NCBI RefSeq assembly: GCF_001422925.1
Contig: NZ_LMNI01000010.1
Span: 748,404-812,403, forward strand
Direction: 5' to 3'
Origin: Microbacterium sp. Leaf288
Lineage (GTDB): Bacteria > Actinomycetota > Actinomycetes > Actinomycetales > Microbacteriaceae
DNA length: 64,000 nucleotides
The position numbers and the translations under genes were made by a program. Position 1 is the stretch's first letter. Each line of letters begins with the position of its first letter. Positions 57,376 to 64,000 of this stretch are shown piece by piece. The notes beneath the pieces were generated by a model. It was not told the origin of the DNA and searched no databases. It was given only the letters and a program-made list of their open reading frames with translations.

Positions 57376-58164
57376 GTGGACACCACAGCCAAGCGCACCG
57401 TTCCCGGCGCCCAGTCGATCGCCCGCGCCGCCCAGCTCCTGCGACTGGTCACCACGGGTGGAGAAGAGGGGATGCCGGTGGCCGAGCTCGCCCGCCGCGC
57501 CGAACTCACCCGCCCGACGACGCATCGACTCCTCACCGCACTGCGCCACGAGGGCCTGGTCGATCAGGACGAGCGCACCGGCCGCTGGATGCCCGGACCC
57601 GAGCTGTACCTGATGGGCACGGTCGCAGCATCCCGCTACGACATCACCGCTGTCGCGCGCGACATCGTGCGCTCACTGGCCGTCCGCACCGAAGAGAGCG
57701 CGTTCCTGTCAGTCCGCCGGGGCGACGAGACCGTGTGCCTGCTGCGCGAGGAGGGCAGCTTCCCGATCCGCTCATTCGTGCTGTCGGAGGGCGTGCGGTT
57801 CCCGCTCGGCGTCGCCTCCGCAGGGCTCGCGATCCTGTCGTTCCTGCCACCTCACGATGTGGACGCTTACTTCGAGCGCCACCCCGAACTCTCCCGCGAA
57901 TGGGGCGCCGCCCATAACGAGCAGCGGCTGCGCACGCGCCTGCGTGACACCCAGGAGCGCGGCTACGCCGTCAACCCCGGGCTCATCGTCGAGGGCTCCT
58001 ACGGCATCGGAGCGGCGGTCTTCACTCGTGAGGGCCACCCGCAGTGGGCGCTGAGCCTCACCGGCGTGGAGTTCCGCTTCGGCCCCGACCGCCTCCCCGA
58101 GCTCGGTCGCACACTGCTCGCCCACGCGCACCAGCTCACGACCCGCATCGCCGCGTCGCGCTGA
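57376..58164 (+). CDS. IclR-family transcriptional regulator
   Basis: This encodes 262 residues. The N-terminal winged helix lies at about 15-70 (VAELARRAELTRPTTHRLLTAL) and the C-terminal IclR effector domain at about 85-255. It is divergent from scoA-scoB-thiolase and probably controls it, by analogy with PcaR-type regulators of beta-ketoadipate and acetoacetate use. The GTG at 57376 lies inside a small palindrome GTCCA-TATTG-TGGAC (57367-57381) that could be an autoregulatory site. No convincing ribosome-binding site is visible, so the transcript may be leaderless. Confidence 0.85.
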   Translation: MDTTAKRTVPGAQSIARAAQLLRLVTTGGEEGMPVAELARRAELTRPTTHRLLTALRHEGLVDQDERTGRWMPGPELYLMGTVAASRYDITAVARDIVRSLAVRTEESAFLSVRRGDETVCLLREEGSFPIRSFVLSEGVRFPLGVASAGLAILSFLPPHDVDAYFERHPELSREWGAAHNEQRLRTRLRDTQERGYAVNPGLIVEGSYGIGAAVFTREGHPQWALSLTGVEFRFGPDRLPELGRTLLAHAHQLTTRIAASR

Positions 58165-58313
58165 TCGCGTTCGGCGGCCGGCCGCAGCGTCACCTCAGGC
58201 CTCGGCTAAGTTGCCCGCAGTTGCTCATCAGATTCGTCACACGTCGGTTATGTTGTTCGCACCCGTGCGGCAAAGAGGCCTCGTCGGGGAGCAGTACCCC
58301 TGGGGAGGGACCA

Positions 58314-60764
58314 ATGAAACAACGGACGTCTGTGCTGTCCGCAATCGCTCTGGCGGTGTCAGCACTCCTGGTTTCGATAGCGGGCGCGGCTTATGCCGAC
58401 AATCTCGTCGTCGACGGCGATGCGCTCGTGACCGGCACGCAGGCCGAGATCGACTTCGGCACCGTGGCGTGCGGCGCGACGGCGACCGAGCAGGTCGCGA
58501 TCTACGTGCAGCGGGTCGGCCAGGGTCAGGTCTTCCAGGGCGGTGCCCTCGTCGACGTCACGGCGACAACGTCTGCACCGCTGTCCGTGAGTGGGCCTAT
58601 CGACGGCGCGGAAGACATCAAACTGCCGTCGAACTGGACGACCACCTACCCGAACAACACTCTGTCGACGGACGGCGTGGCCGCGACCGTGCGTCTCACC
58701 GCCGGGACCACCGCCGGCAGCTTCAGCCGTTCGATCGAGTTCTCGGGGGCAGGCGCCGCACTGCAGGAGAAGCCGCAGGATCCGGCGAGCATGACCCGTT
58801 CGGTCACCGTCACCGCCCGCTGGACGGTGAGCGACTGTCAGACACCGACCACGACGACCGTCGCCTGCCCGACCTCGGTCCCGTATTCCGGCTCGGCCGT
58901 CACCCCGTGTGAGGCCACCGTCACGGGCGCGAACAATTTCTCCGAGTCCGTTCCCGTCACCTACACCGCCAACACGAATGTCGGCACCGTGACCGCCTCG
59001 GCCCAGTTCGCCGGCACCGCCGCTCACAAGCCGAGCAGCGGCAGCACTGATTTCACGATCACGAAGGCATCGTCGACGACAACGCTGGCCTGTCCGGCAT
59101 CCGTCGCCTTCACCGGCTCCGCGCTCACGCCGTGCACCGCGGCCGTCAGCGGCCCAGGCCTCAGCACGTCGGTGACTCCGCGCTACACAGACAACACGAA
59201 TTCGGGCACCGCGACCGCCTCCGCGGCTTTCGCGGGCGATGCCAACCACACCGGCTCCGCCGACACGAAGACCTTCGAGATCGACCCGGCACAGGCGACG
59301 TGCGACATCAGCGGTTTCACCGGCGACTACGACGGGAACCCGCACGGCGCCAAGGGCTCGTGCACCGGACTCGGCGGCGCCGACGTCAGCCACGGACTCG
59401 TCCGCGGGGCCTCGTTCACCGACGTGCCCGGCGGTATCGCTGACTGGTCGTTCGCGCTGCCGAACTACGCCTCGCAGTCGGGCTCGGTCGGGGTCGCAAT
59501 CGACCAGGCAGCCTCGTCGATCGCCCTCGTCTGCTCCGACACCGTCTACAACGCCAAGCCGCAGGAGACCTGCACCGCGACGGTCACCGGGGCGGGCGTG
59601 CTGTCGGAGGATGTGGACGTCGAGTACACCGCAAACACCGGTGCCGGGACCGCGACGGCGAAAGCAGCGTATGGCGGTGACACCAACCACAAGGCGAGTG
59701 CGGCGTCGACGACGTTCAGGATCGCGAAGGCGCCGACCTCAACCGAGGTCACCTGCACCGGACCGAACACCTACACAGCTGGCGCGCTGACGCCATGCAC
59801 CGCGCGAATCACCGCCGCCTACGGTCTCAACGAGACGGCGACGCCGTCGTACGTGAACAACACGAACGCGGGAACCGCCTCGGCGTCATACACGTATGCG
59901 GGCGACGCCAACCACGAGCCGAGCAGCGACTCGATGACGTTCACCGTCGACAAGGCGTCGTCGTCGATCACGCTGAGCTGCCCGGTCTCCGTCGTCTTCA
60001 CCGGCGACGCGCACGAGCCGTGCACGGCGGTCGTCTCGGCCGTCGGGCTCGTCGACTTCACCATCGACGTGGTCCACACCGACAACACGGATGCGGGGAA
60101 CGCCACCGCGACCGCCGCGTGGGCGGGCGACCCCAACCACGTCGGCAGCTCGGCCAACGGCGGATTCGAGATCAGAAAGGCACCGTCGGAGGTCGTGGTG
60201 AGCTGCCCGACGACACCGATTCCGTTCACCGGGTCGCCGATCGAACCGTGCTCGGCCTCGGTGACGGGCGCCGGTGGCCTCGACCAGCCCGTGAGCCCCG
60301 TCACTTACAGTGACAACACCCTGGCAGGCACGGCGACGGCATCCGCGACGTACGCCGGCGATGCCAACCACCTCGCCGGTGGAGGCTCAGCGAGTTTCAC
60401 GATCGAGGCGTGGAAGCTCAACGGCTTCTACAAGCCTGTCGACATGGGCACCGCCGTCCTCAACATCGTGAAAGGCGGCTCGACGGTGCCACTGAAGTTC
60501 ATGGTGCTGGCCGGCACGACCGAGGTCACCGAGCTCGCGAAGCTGGGCGCGGACTTCGTGGTCAAGGGTGCGAGCTGCGACCCGGCCGATCCCACGAGTG
60601 ACGACTTGCTCACGACGACCGGCAACACGACGCTCCGGTACGACGCGACGACACATCAGTGGATCCAGAACTGGCAGACGCCGAAGACGGCCGGCAAGTG
60701 CTACACCGTCGTCCTCAAGACGGCCGACGGATCGACCCTGAAGGCGCAGTTCAAGACGAAGTAG
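58314..60764 (+). CDS. Secreted Ig-like repeat protein with C-terminal PxKF domain
   Basis: This encodes 816 residues. A signal peptide (1-28, AYA-DN) is followed by a unique N-terminal beta domain (about 30-172), then six homologous Ig-like repeats at about 180-251, 252-324, 399-472, 473-547, 548-622 and 623-697. A divergent MBG-like segment (325-398) lies between the second and third. Each repeat has one pair of cysteines 13-15 residues apart (for example 260/274 and 556/570) and the motif YAGDANH or a variant. The end (698-816) is the PxKF-type domain common at the tail of actinobacterial surface proteins. There is no LPXTG motif or C-terminal helix. A strong GGGGAGGGA ribosome-binding site precedes the ATG. 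It is likely a cell-surface or matrix protein. Confidence 0.85.
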   Translation: MKQRTSVLSAIALAVSALLVSIAGAAYADNLVVDGDALVTGTQAEIDFGTVACGATATEQVAIYVQRVGQGQVFQGGALVDVTATTSAPLSVSGPIDGAEDIKLPSNWTTTYPNNTLSTDGVAATVRLTAGTTAGSFSRSIEFSGAGAALQEKPQDPASMTRSVTVTARWTVSDCQTPTTTTVACPTSVPYSGSAVTPCEATVTGANNFSESVPVTYTANTNVGTVTASAQFAGTAAHKPSSGSTDFTITKASSTTTLACPASVAFTGSALTPCTAAVSGPGLSTSVTPRYTDNTNSGTATASAAFAGDANHTGSADTKTFEIDPAQATCDISGFTGDYDGNPHGAKGSCTGLGGADVSHGLVRGASFTDVPGGIADWSFALPNYASQSGSVGVAIDQAASSIALVCSDTVYNAKPQETCTATVTGAGVLSEDVDVEYTANTGAGTATAKAAYGGDTNHKASAASTTFRIAKAPTSTEVTCTGPNTYTAGALTPCTARITAAYGLNETATPSYVNNTNAGTASASYTYAGDANHEPSSDSMTFTVDKASSSITLSCPVSVVFTGDAHEPCTAVVSAVGLVDFTIDVVHTDNTDAGNATATAAWAGDPNHVGSSANGGFEIRKAPSEVVVSCPTTPIPFTGSPIEPCSASVTGAGGLDQPVSPVTYSDNTLAGTATASATYAGDANHLAGGGSASFTIEAWKLNGFYKPVDMGTAVLNIVKGGSTVPLKFMVLAGTTEVTELAKLGADFVVKGASCDPADPTSDDLLTTTGNTTLRYDATTHQWIQNWQTPKTAGKCYTVVLKTADGSTLKAQFKTK

Positions 60765-60782
60765 GCAGCAACATCAGAGCGC

Positions 60783-60813
60783 CCGGCGGCTTGCGATCCT
60801 CGCAAGCCGCCGG
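60783..60813. terminator. Bidirectional terminator
   Basis: A perfect 14-bp stem CCGGCGGCTTGCGA / TCGCAAGCCGCCGG with loop TCC, between the converging repeat-protein and hydrolase genes. Confidence 0.85.
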
Positions 60814-60829
60814 ACCTCGTCCGAATCGC

Positions 60830-61732
60830 TCACACTCGCGCCGCGAGCTCCTCGCGCACTGCGGCGGCGACCACATCCGCCCCCGAAGGCGACATCACGA
60901 TCGTGTAGTGGTTGAAGCCGTCCACCCGCTCGTGCTCGACCGTCGGGTACTCCGAGAGCAATCGCCCGAGGTGGTGCGGGGCGTACAGCCCGGGCGGCTC
61001 GTTCTGCAGGCCGCGGGGCACGGTAATGAGGCGGGTCGGATGCTGGAGCCCGGCCAGCGCCGCCGGCAGGGCGTCGCCCGTGTTCATGTCGAGGGTGTCG
61101 TCGGCGGTCGTCGCGTAGCTCGTCGCGGGGCGGAACGCGCCCGTCCCGTCGTCGACGAGGTCGTACGCGAGATAGCGTTCGAGCTCGGGCGTCCAGGCGC
61201 CGGCGAAGGCCGGATGCTGCCGCCAGAAGTCCAGGTACTCCCCCGTGTCCGCGAACCTCATCGACAGCCGCGCCGCGGTCGGGCCGAGGATGCCGGCGAC
61301 GAGCTCGTCGGTGCTGAGTCCCGCCGGGACGTCGAGCGGCAGCCCGCCGTCGACGAGCAGCAGCCGCGAGACGCGCTCGGGGTACCGGTGCGCGAACACG
61401 ACGGACACGAACCCGCCCATCGAGTGCCCGACGACCACGGTGCGGTCGATGCCGAGCGCATCGAGCAGCGCCCTGAGGTCCGCCGCGTGTGCGGCCATCC
61501 CCGCGGCGCCGTCGATGCCGTTGCTGCGCCCGCGCCCGCGCAGATCGGGCGCGACGATGCGCACTCCCGGGAGGCGCTCCACGACGAACGGCCACGCCAG
61601 GTGCGAGGCCGTGACCCCGTGCACCAGCAGCACCGTCGGCGCCTCGGGCCCGGCATCCACCGGCTCCCAGACTCCCGCGCGCAGCGCGCCGCCGTCGACG
61701 GGCACATCGATCGTCCGATACTCGTGGTTCAC
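60830..61732 (-). CDS. Alpha/beta-fold hydrolase
   Basis: This encodes 300 residues with the oxyanion motif LVHGVTASH (about 36-44), nucleophile elbow GHSMGG (Ser near 102) and a terminal His in DGFNHYTI near 277. There is no signal peptide. The GTG at 61732 overlaps the 3-hydroxybutyrate dehydrogenase stop by 4 nt (GTGA), so it is part of that operon and may hydrolyse a hydroxybutyrate ester or a CoA or lactone intermediate. The substrate is inference only. Confidence 0.85.
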   Translation of the reverse strand: MNHEYRTIDVPVDGGALRAGVWEPVDAGPEAPTVLLVHGVTASHLAWPFVVERLPGVRIVAPDLRGRGRSNGIDGAAGMAAHAADLRALLDALGIDRTVVVGHSMGGFVSVVFAHRYPERVSRLLLVDGGLPLDVPAGLSTDELVAGILGPTAARLSMRFADTGEYLDFWRQHPAFAGAWTPELERYLAYDLVDDGTGAFRPATSYATTADDTLDMNTGDALPAALAGLQHPTRLITVPRGLQNEPPGLYAPHHLGRLLSEYPTVEHERVDGFNHYTIVMSPSGADVVAAAVREELAARV

Positions 61733-62481
61733 CGCGCCGTCCATCCGCCGTCCATCGTGTACGAGGCGCCCGTGACCATGCCGGCCTTGTCCGACACGAG
61801 CCATCCGGCCAGCGACGCGACCTCGTCGGCTTCGACGAGCCGCTTCACCGCGCTCTCGGTGAGCATGATCTTCTCGACGACTTCGCTCTCCGCGATCCCG
61901 TGCACGGCGGCCTGGTCCGCGATCTGCTTCTCCACGAGGGGTGTGCGCACGTAGGCGGGGTTGATGCAGTTGCTGGTCACGCCGTGCGGGGCGCCCTCGA
62001 GCGCCGTCACCTTCGACAGGCCCTCGAGCCCGTGCTTCGCGGAGACGTAGGCCGACTTGAACGCGCTCGCCCGTAAACCGTGCGCGCTCGAGATGTTGAT
62101 CACTCGGCCCCATCCGCGCTCATACATCGCCGGGAGCGCCGCGCGGATGAGCAGGAACGGCGACTCCAGCATGAGCCGGACGATGAGCCGGAAGGCGTCC
62201 GGATCGAACTCCGTGATCGGGGCGACCCGCTGGATGCCGGCGTTGTTCACAAGGATGTCGACGTCGAGGGTCAGATCGTCGAGCGCGGCGGTGTCGGCGA
62301 GGTCGACGGCCCAGGACTCACCGCTGACGGCTGCGGCGGCATCCGTCGCGGCATCCGCGTTCAGGTCCGCGATGATGACGTGCGCGCCGCGCGCCGCGAA
62401 CTCGTGCGCGCAGGCGAGGCCGATGCCGCTCGCCCCGCCGGTGACGAGTGCGCGCTTGCCCGCGAGATCCTTCTCCGCCAT
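61729..62481 (-). CDS. 3-hydroxybutyrate dehydrogenase (SDR family)
   Basis: This 250-residue short-chain dehydrogenase has NAD motif TGGASGIG (about 14-21), NNAG (about 79-82), Ser in NISSAHG (about 130-136), and YVSAKHG with the catalytic Tyr and Lys (about 145-151). The segment INPAYVRTPLVEKQI (about 174-188) is characteristic of D-3-hydroxybutyrate dehydrogenases. It oxidises 3-hydroxybutyrate to acetoacetate, which the CoA-transferase and thiolase at 54.6-57.3 kb could take onward. It overlaps the TetR gene stop by one base. Confidence 0.88.
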   Translation of the reverse strand: MAEKDLAGKRALVTGGASGIGLACAHEFAARGAHVIIADLNADAATDAAAAVSGESWAVDLADTAALDDLTLDVDILVNNAGIQRVAPITEFDPDAFRLIVRLMLESPFLLIRAALPAMYERGWGRVINISSAHGLRASAFKSAYVSAKHGLEGLSKVTALEGAPHGVTSNCINPAYVRTPLVEKQIADQAAVHGIAESEVVEKIMLTESAVKRLVEADEVASLAGWLVSDKAGMVTGASYTMDGGWTAR

Positions 62482-63167
62482 CAGGCTTCCTTTCCTGCGT
62501 CGTCCGCTCGCGGCGCGAGGGCGTTGTCGATGAAACGGGTCATGCCGGCGAAAACCACGGGGTCGAGCTGCGCGGGCGGCTTGCCCTCGGCGTCGCGCTC
62601 CCACAGCAGGAACCGCATGCCGATGAGCTCACCCATGCCCATGAGGGCCCACGCCGTCGTCTCGGGGTCGAGGGCGCGGTCGACGTCGCCCATCGCCTGT
62701 GCGGCGCGCAGGCCGGCCTCATAACCCTCGACGATGCGCGTGTAGTGCGTGCGCAGCACCTCGGGCGAGACGAACTCCGCCTCGCGGACGACCCGGTACA
62801 GCGCGGGGTGCTCCGCGGTGAACCGGAAGAACCCGGCGAACCCCGCGCGCTCCGCCTCCAGACGGCCGGATGCCCCGACCATCGCCTCCGACATGGAGTG
62901 GCGCACGCGGCGGTTGAGGTCGAGCACGAGCGCCTCGAAGATCGACTGCTTGCTGTCGAAGTACAGGTAGAACGTGCCGAGGCCGATGCCCGCGCGCTCG
63001 GTGATCTTGACGATGGATGCCTCGTGGTACCCCTGTTCGGCGAACACGAGCTCCGCCGCCTCGAGCAGGCGACGTCGGGTCGCCTCGCCCCGCTTGGTGA
63101 GGGGGCGTCCGGTGGCGGAGGAGACCAGCTCCTCTTCCCGGTCGACGAGTTCGTCGGACATGCTCAT
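62481..63167 (-). CDS. TetR-family regulator
   Basis: This encodes 228 residues. The helix-turn-helix lies at about 25-75 (GYHEASIVKITERAGIGLGTFYLYF), followed by a helical ligand domain with a MGELIGMR segment typical of regulators of acyl-CoA metabolism. GGGGGAA precedes the ATG at 63167, which overlaps the acyl-CoA synthetase stop (ATGA). It probably senses an acyl-CoA or short acid and controls its own operon, whose promoter is beyond the right edge. Confidence 0.85.
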   Translation of the reverse strand: MSMSDELVDREEELVSSATGRPLTKRGEATRRRLLEAAELVFAEQGYHEASIVKITERAGIGLGTFYLYFDSKQSIFEALVLDLNRRVRHSMSEAMVGASGRLEAERAGFAGFFRFTAEHPALYRVVREAEFVSPEVLRTHYTRIVEGYEAGLRAAQAMGDVDRALDPETTAWALMGMGELIGMRFLLWERDAEGKPPAQLDPVVFAGMTRFIDNALAPRADDAGKEA

Positions 63168-64000
63168 CGGGATTCCCCCTTCGTACGCTCGTGCACCACT
63201 CCGTGCGCGCGCTCCCCAGCACGATCTTCCTGCTCCCGCCGCCGTTCGACCAGCAACCTGGCCTCTTCGCGGAGACGGGATCGTGCGAGCTTCTCGATGG
63301 TCGACCGCGGCAGCGTGTCGACGAACTCCACGTGGACCGGGATCTTGAAGGCGGCGAGGTTGCGTCGCGCGTGGGCCAGCACCTCGTCGACCGACAGCGC
63401 GGCCCCCGCCACGGGCACGACGAACGCGACTCCCCGCTCGCCCCACACCGCATCGGGCACGCCGACGACGGCCGCCTCCTCGATGAGCGGGTGCAGACAC
63501 AGCGCGTACTCGACCTCCGCGGGAGCAACGTTCTCGCCGCCCGAGATGAAGATGTCCTTCAGGCGATCGACGATCCGGTACACGCCGGACGCGTCGCGCG
63601 ACGCCAGATCGCCGGTGCGCAGCCACTCGCCACTCATCGCACGGGCCGTCGCATCGTCGTCGTCGAGATAGCCGGCGAAGACGCTGGGGCCGCGCACCGA
63701 CAGTTCGCCGGTGGCCTCGCCCTCCAGCACGAGCCCCGAGGCGGGGTCGACGATCCGCACCGACACGTGCGGGTACGGCCGGCCGACGGCGCCCGGCGCC
63801 TCGATCGACTCGGCAGCCGGCAGGTGCAGCACGTTGGGTGCCGCTTCGGTGAGCCCGTACCCCTGCGTGAGCGGGATCCCCCGCGCTGTCCACTCCTCCT
63901 GCAGCTCCACCGGCATCGTCGCGCCCCCGACGAGAGCGAGGCGCAGCGACGAGGCTGGGCCCACGCGGCCGGAGGCTCCGCCCGACGCGCCAGCGGCGGG
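63164..64000 (-). CDS. Acyl-CoA synthetase (AMP-forming), C-terminal part
   Basis: The frame runs off the right edge; the visible 278 residues are the C-terminal half of an AMP-binding enzyme. Motifs are LVGGATMP, the acyl-adenylate loop QGYGLTEAAPNV, TGDLASRD, the hinge DRLKDIFISGGENVAPAEVE, and the late lysine segment PRSTIEKLARSRL, where Lys would drive adenylation. The AMP-binding P-loop lies outside. It is first in the visible acyl-CoA synthetase-TetR-dehydrogenase-hydrolase operon, probably activating a short or medium-chain acid. Confidence 0.9.
   Translation of the reverse strand, partial: PAAGASGGASGRVGPASSLRLALVGGATMPVELQEEWTARGIPLTQGYGLTEAAPNVLHLPAAESIEAPGAVGRPYPHVSVRIVDPASGLVLEGEATGELSVRGPSVFAGYLDDDDATARAMSGEWLRTGDLASRDASGVYRIVDRLKDIFISGGENVAPAEVEYALCLHPLIEEAAVVGVPDAVWGERGVAFVVPVAGAALSVDEVLAHARRNLAAFKIPVHVEFVDTLPRSTIEKLARSRLREEARLLVERRREQEDRAGERAHGVVHERTKGESR

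Noticed and set aside
57367..57381. GTCCA-TATTG-TGGAC palindrome as a firm IclR operator.
   Set aside because: The arms are only 5 bp and include the start codon. Chance occurrence is likely in this composition, so it is mentioned only under the gene.

Overview
The window looks like chromosomal DNA of a high-GC actinobacterium, most likely a member of the Microbacteriaceae close to Microbacterium. The reasons are a GC content near 70 percent (judged by eye), strong G/C bias at third codon positions, GTG starts, ATGA/GTGA start-stop overlaps, and gene families typical of that group (DUF4349, SARP/STAND regulators, PxKF-type secreted proteins, ROK-regulated glycoside operons). I see no rRNA, prophage, insertion sequence, CRISPR array or replication origin. 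Most of the window is core metabolism with a few accessory islands. No gene-free stretch exceeds 300 bases except the tRNA-Glu region at about 1.6-1.96 kb.

Layout. 0-2.6 kb: end of a DUF4349 membrane protein, a small secreted protein, a broken DUF202 gene, two identical tRNA-Glu(CTC) genes and a metallo-beta-lactamase-fold protein. 2.7-6.8 kb: a fructose PTS operon read leftwards (fruR-fruK-fruA-ptsH). 6.9-9.5 kb: a phosphotransferase, tRNA-Gln(CTG) and gltX. 9.5-15.1 kb: a LysR regulator divergent from four genes that look like a D-amino-acid salvage pathway (class V aminotransferase, N-acyl-D-amino-acid deacylase, RidA, D-serine dehydratase-like enzyme). 15.1-23.3 kb: MFS pump, FAH-family hydrolase, ilvE, leuB, a second MFS pump divergent from its TetR regulator, and serA. 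23.5-29.7 kb: small membrane proteins, a peptidoglycan-binding-repeat protein, a large secreted lamin-tail/metallophosphoesterase, a first CutC-family protein and a 68-residue orphan.

29.8-34.2 kb: a 1411-residue SARP-STAND-transmembrane-propeller regulator. Its upstream region carries three perfect TCCGGTA heptamers in 11-bp register, the arrangement known for SARP operators. 34.2-46.6 kb: a Tat-exported 5'-nucleotidase-like enzyme, then a tightly coupled seven-gene operon read leftwards (lipoprotein binding protein, two permeases, ROK kinase, M81 protein, GH29 alpha-L-fucosidase, second CutC) divergent from a ROK repressor, and a second GH29 gene. The same 13-bp palindrome lies at the repressor/transporter promoter region and upstream of the second fucosidase, so the whole block reads as one fucoside regulon.

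46.7-51.9 kb: branched-chain amino acid operon ilvD-ilvB-ilvN-ilvC. The 3' end of ilvD has clearly foreign codon usage. 51.9-54.6 kb: trehalose synthesis (otsA-otsB) and a small membrane protein. 54.6-64 kb: ketone-body and short-chain acid catabolism (thiolase, two-subunit 3-oxoacid CoA-transferase, IclR regulator; then alpha/beta hydrolase, 3-hydroxybutyrate dehydrogenase, TetR regulator and the start of an acyl-CoA synthetase), separated by a secreted Ig-like repeat protein.

The best candidates for something not fully described are the SARP-STAND locus with its operator array, the fucoside regulon with CutC translationally coupled to a fucosidase, and the recoded-looking tract in ilvD.
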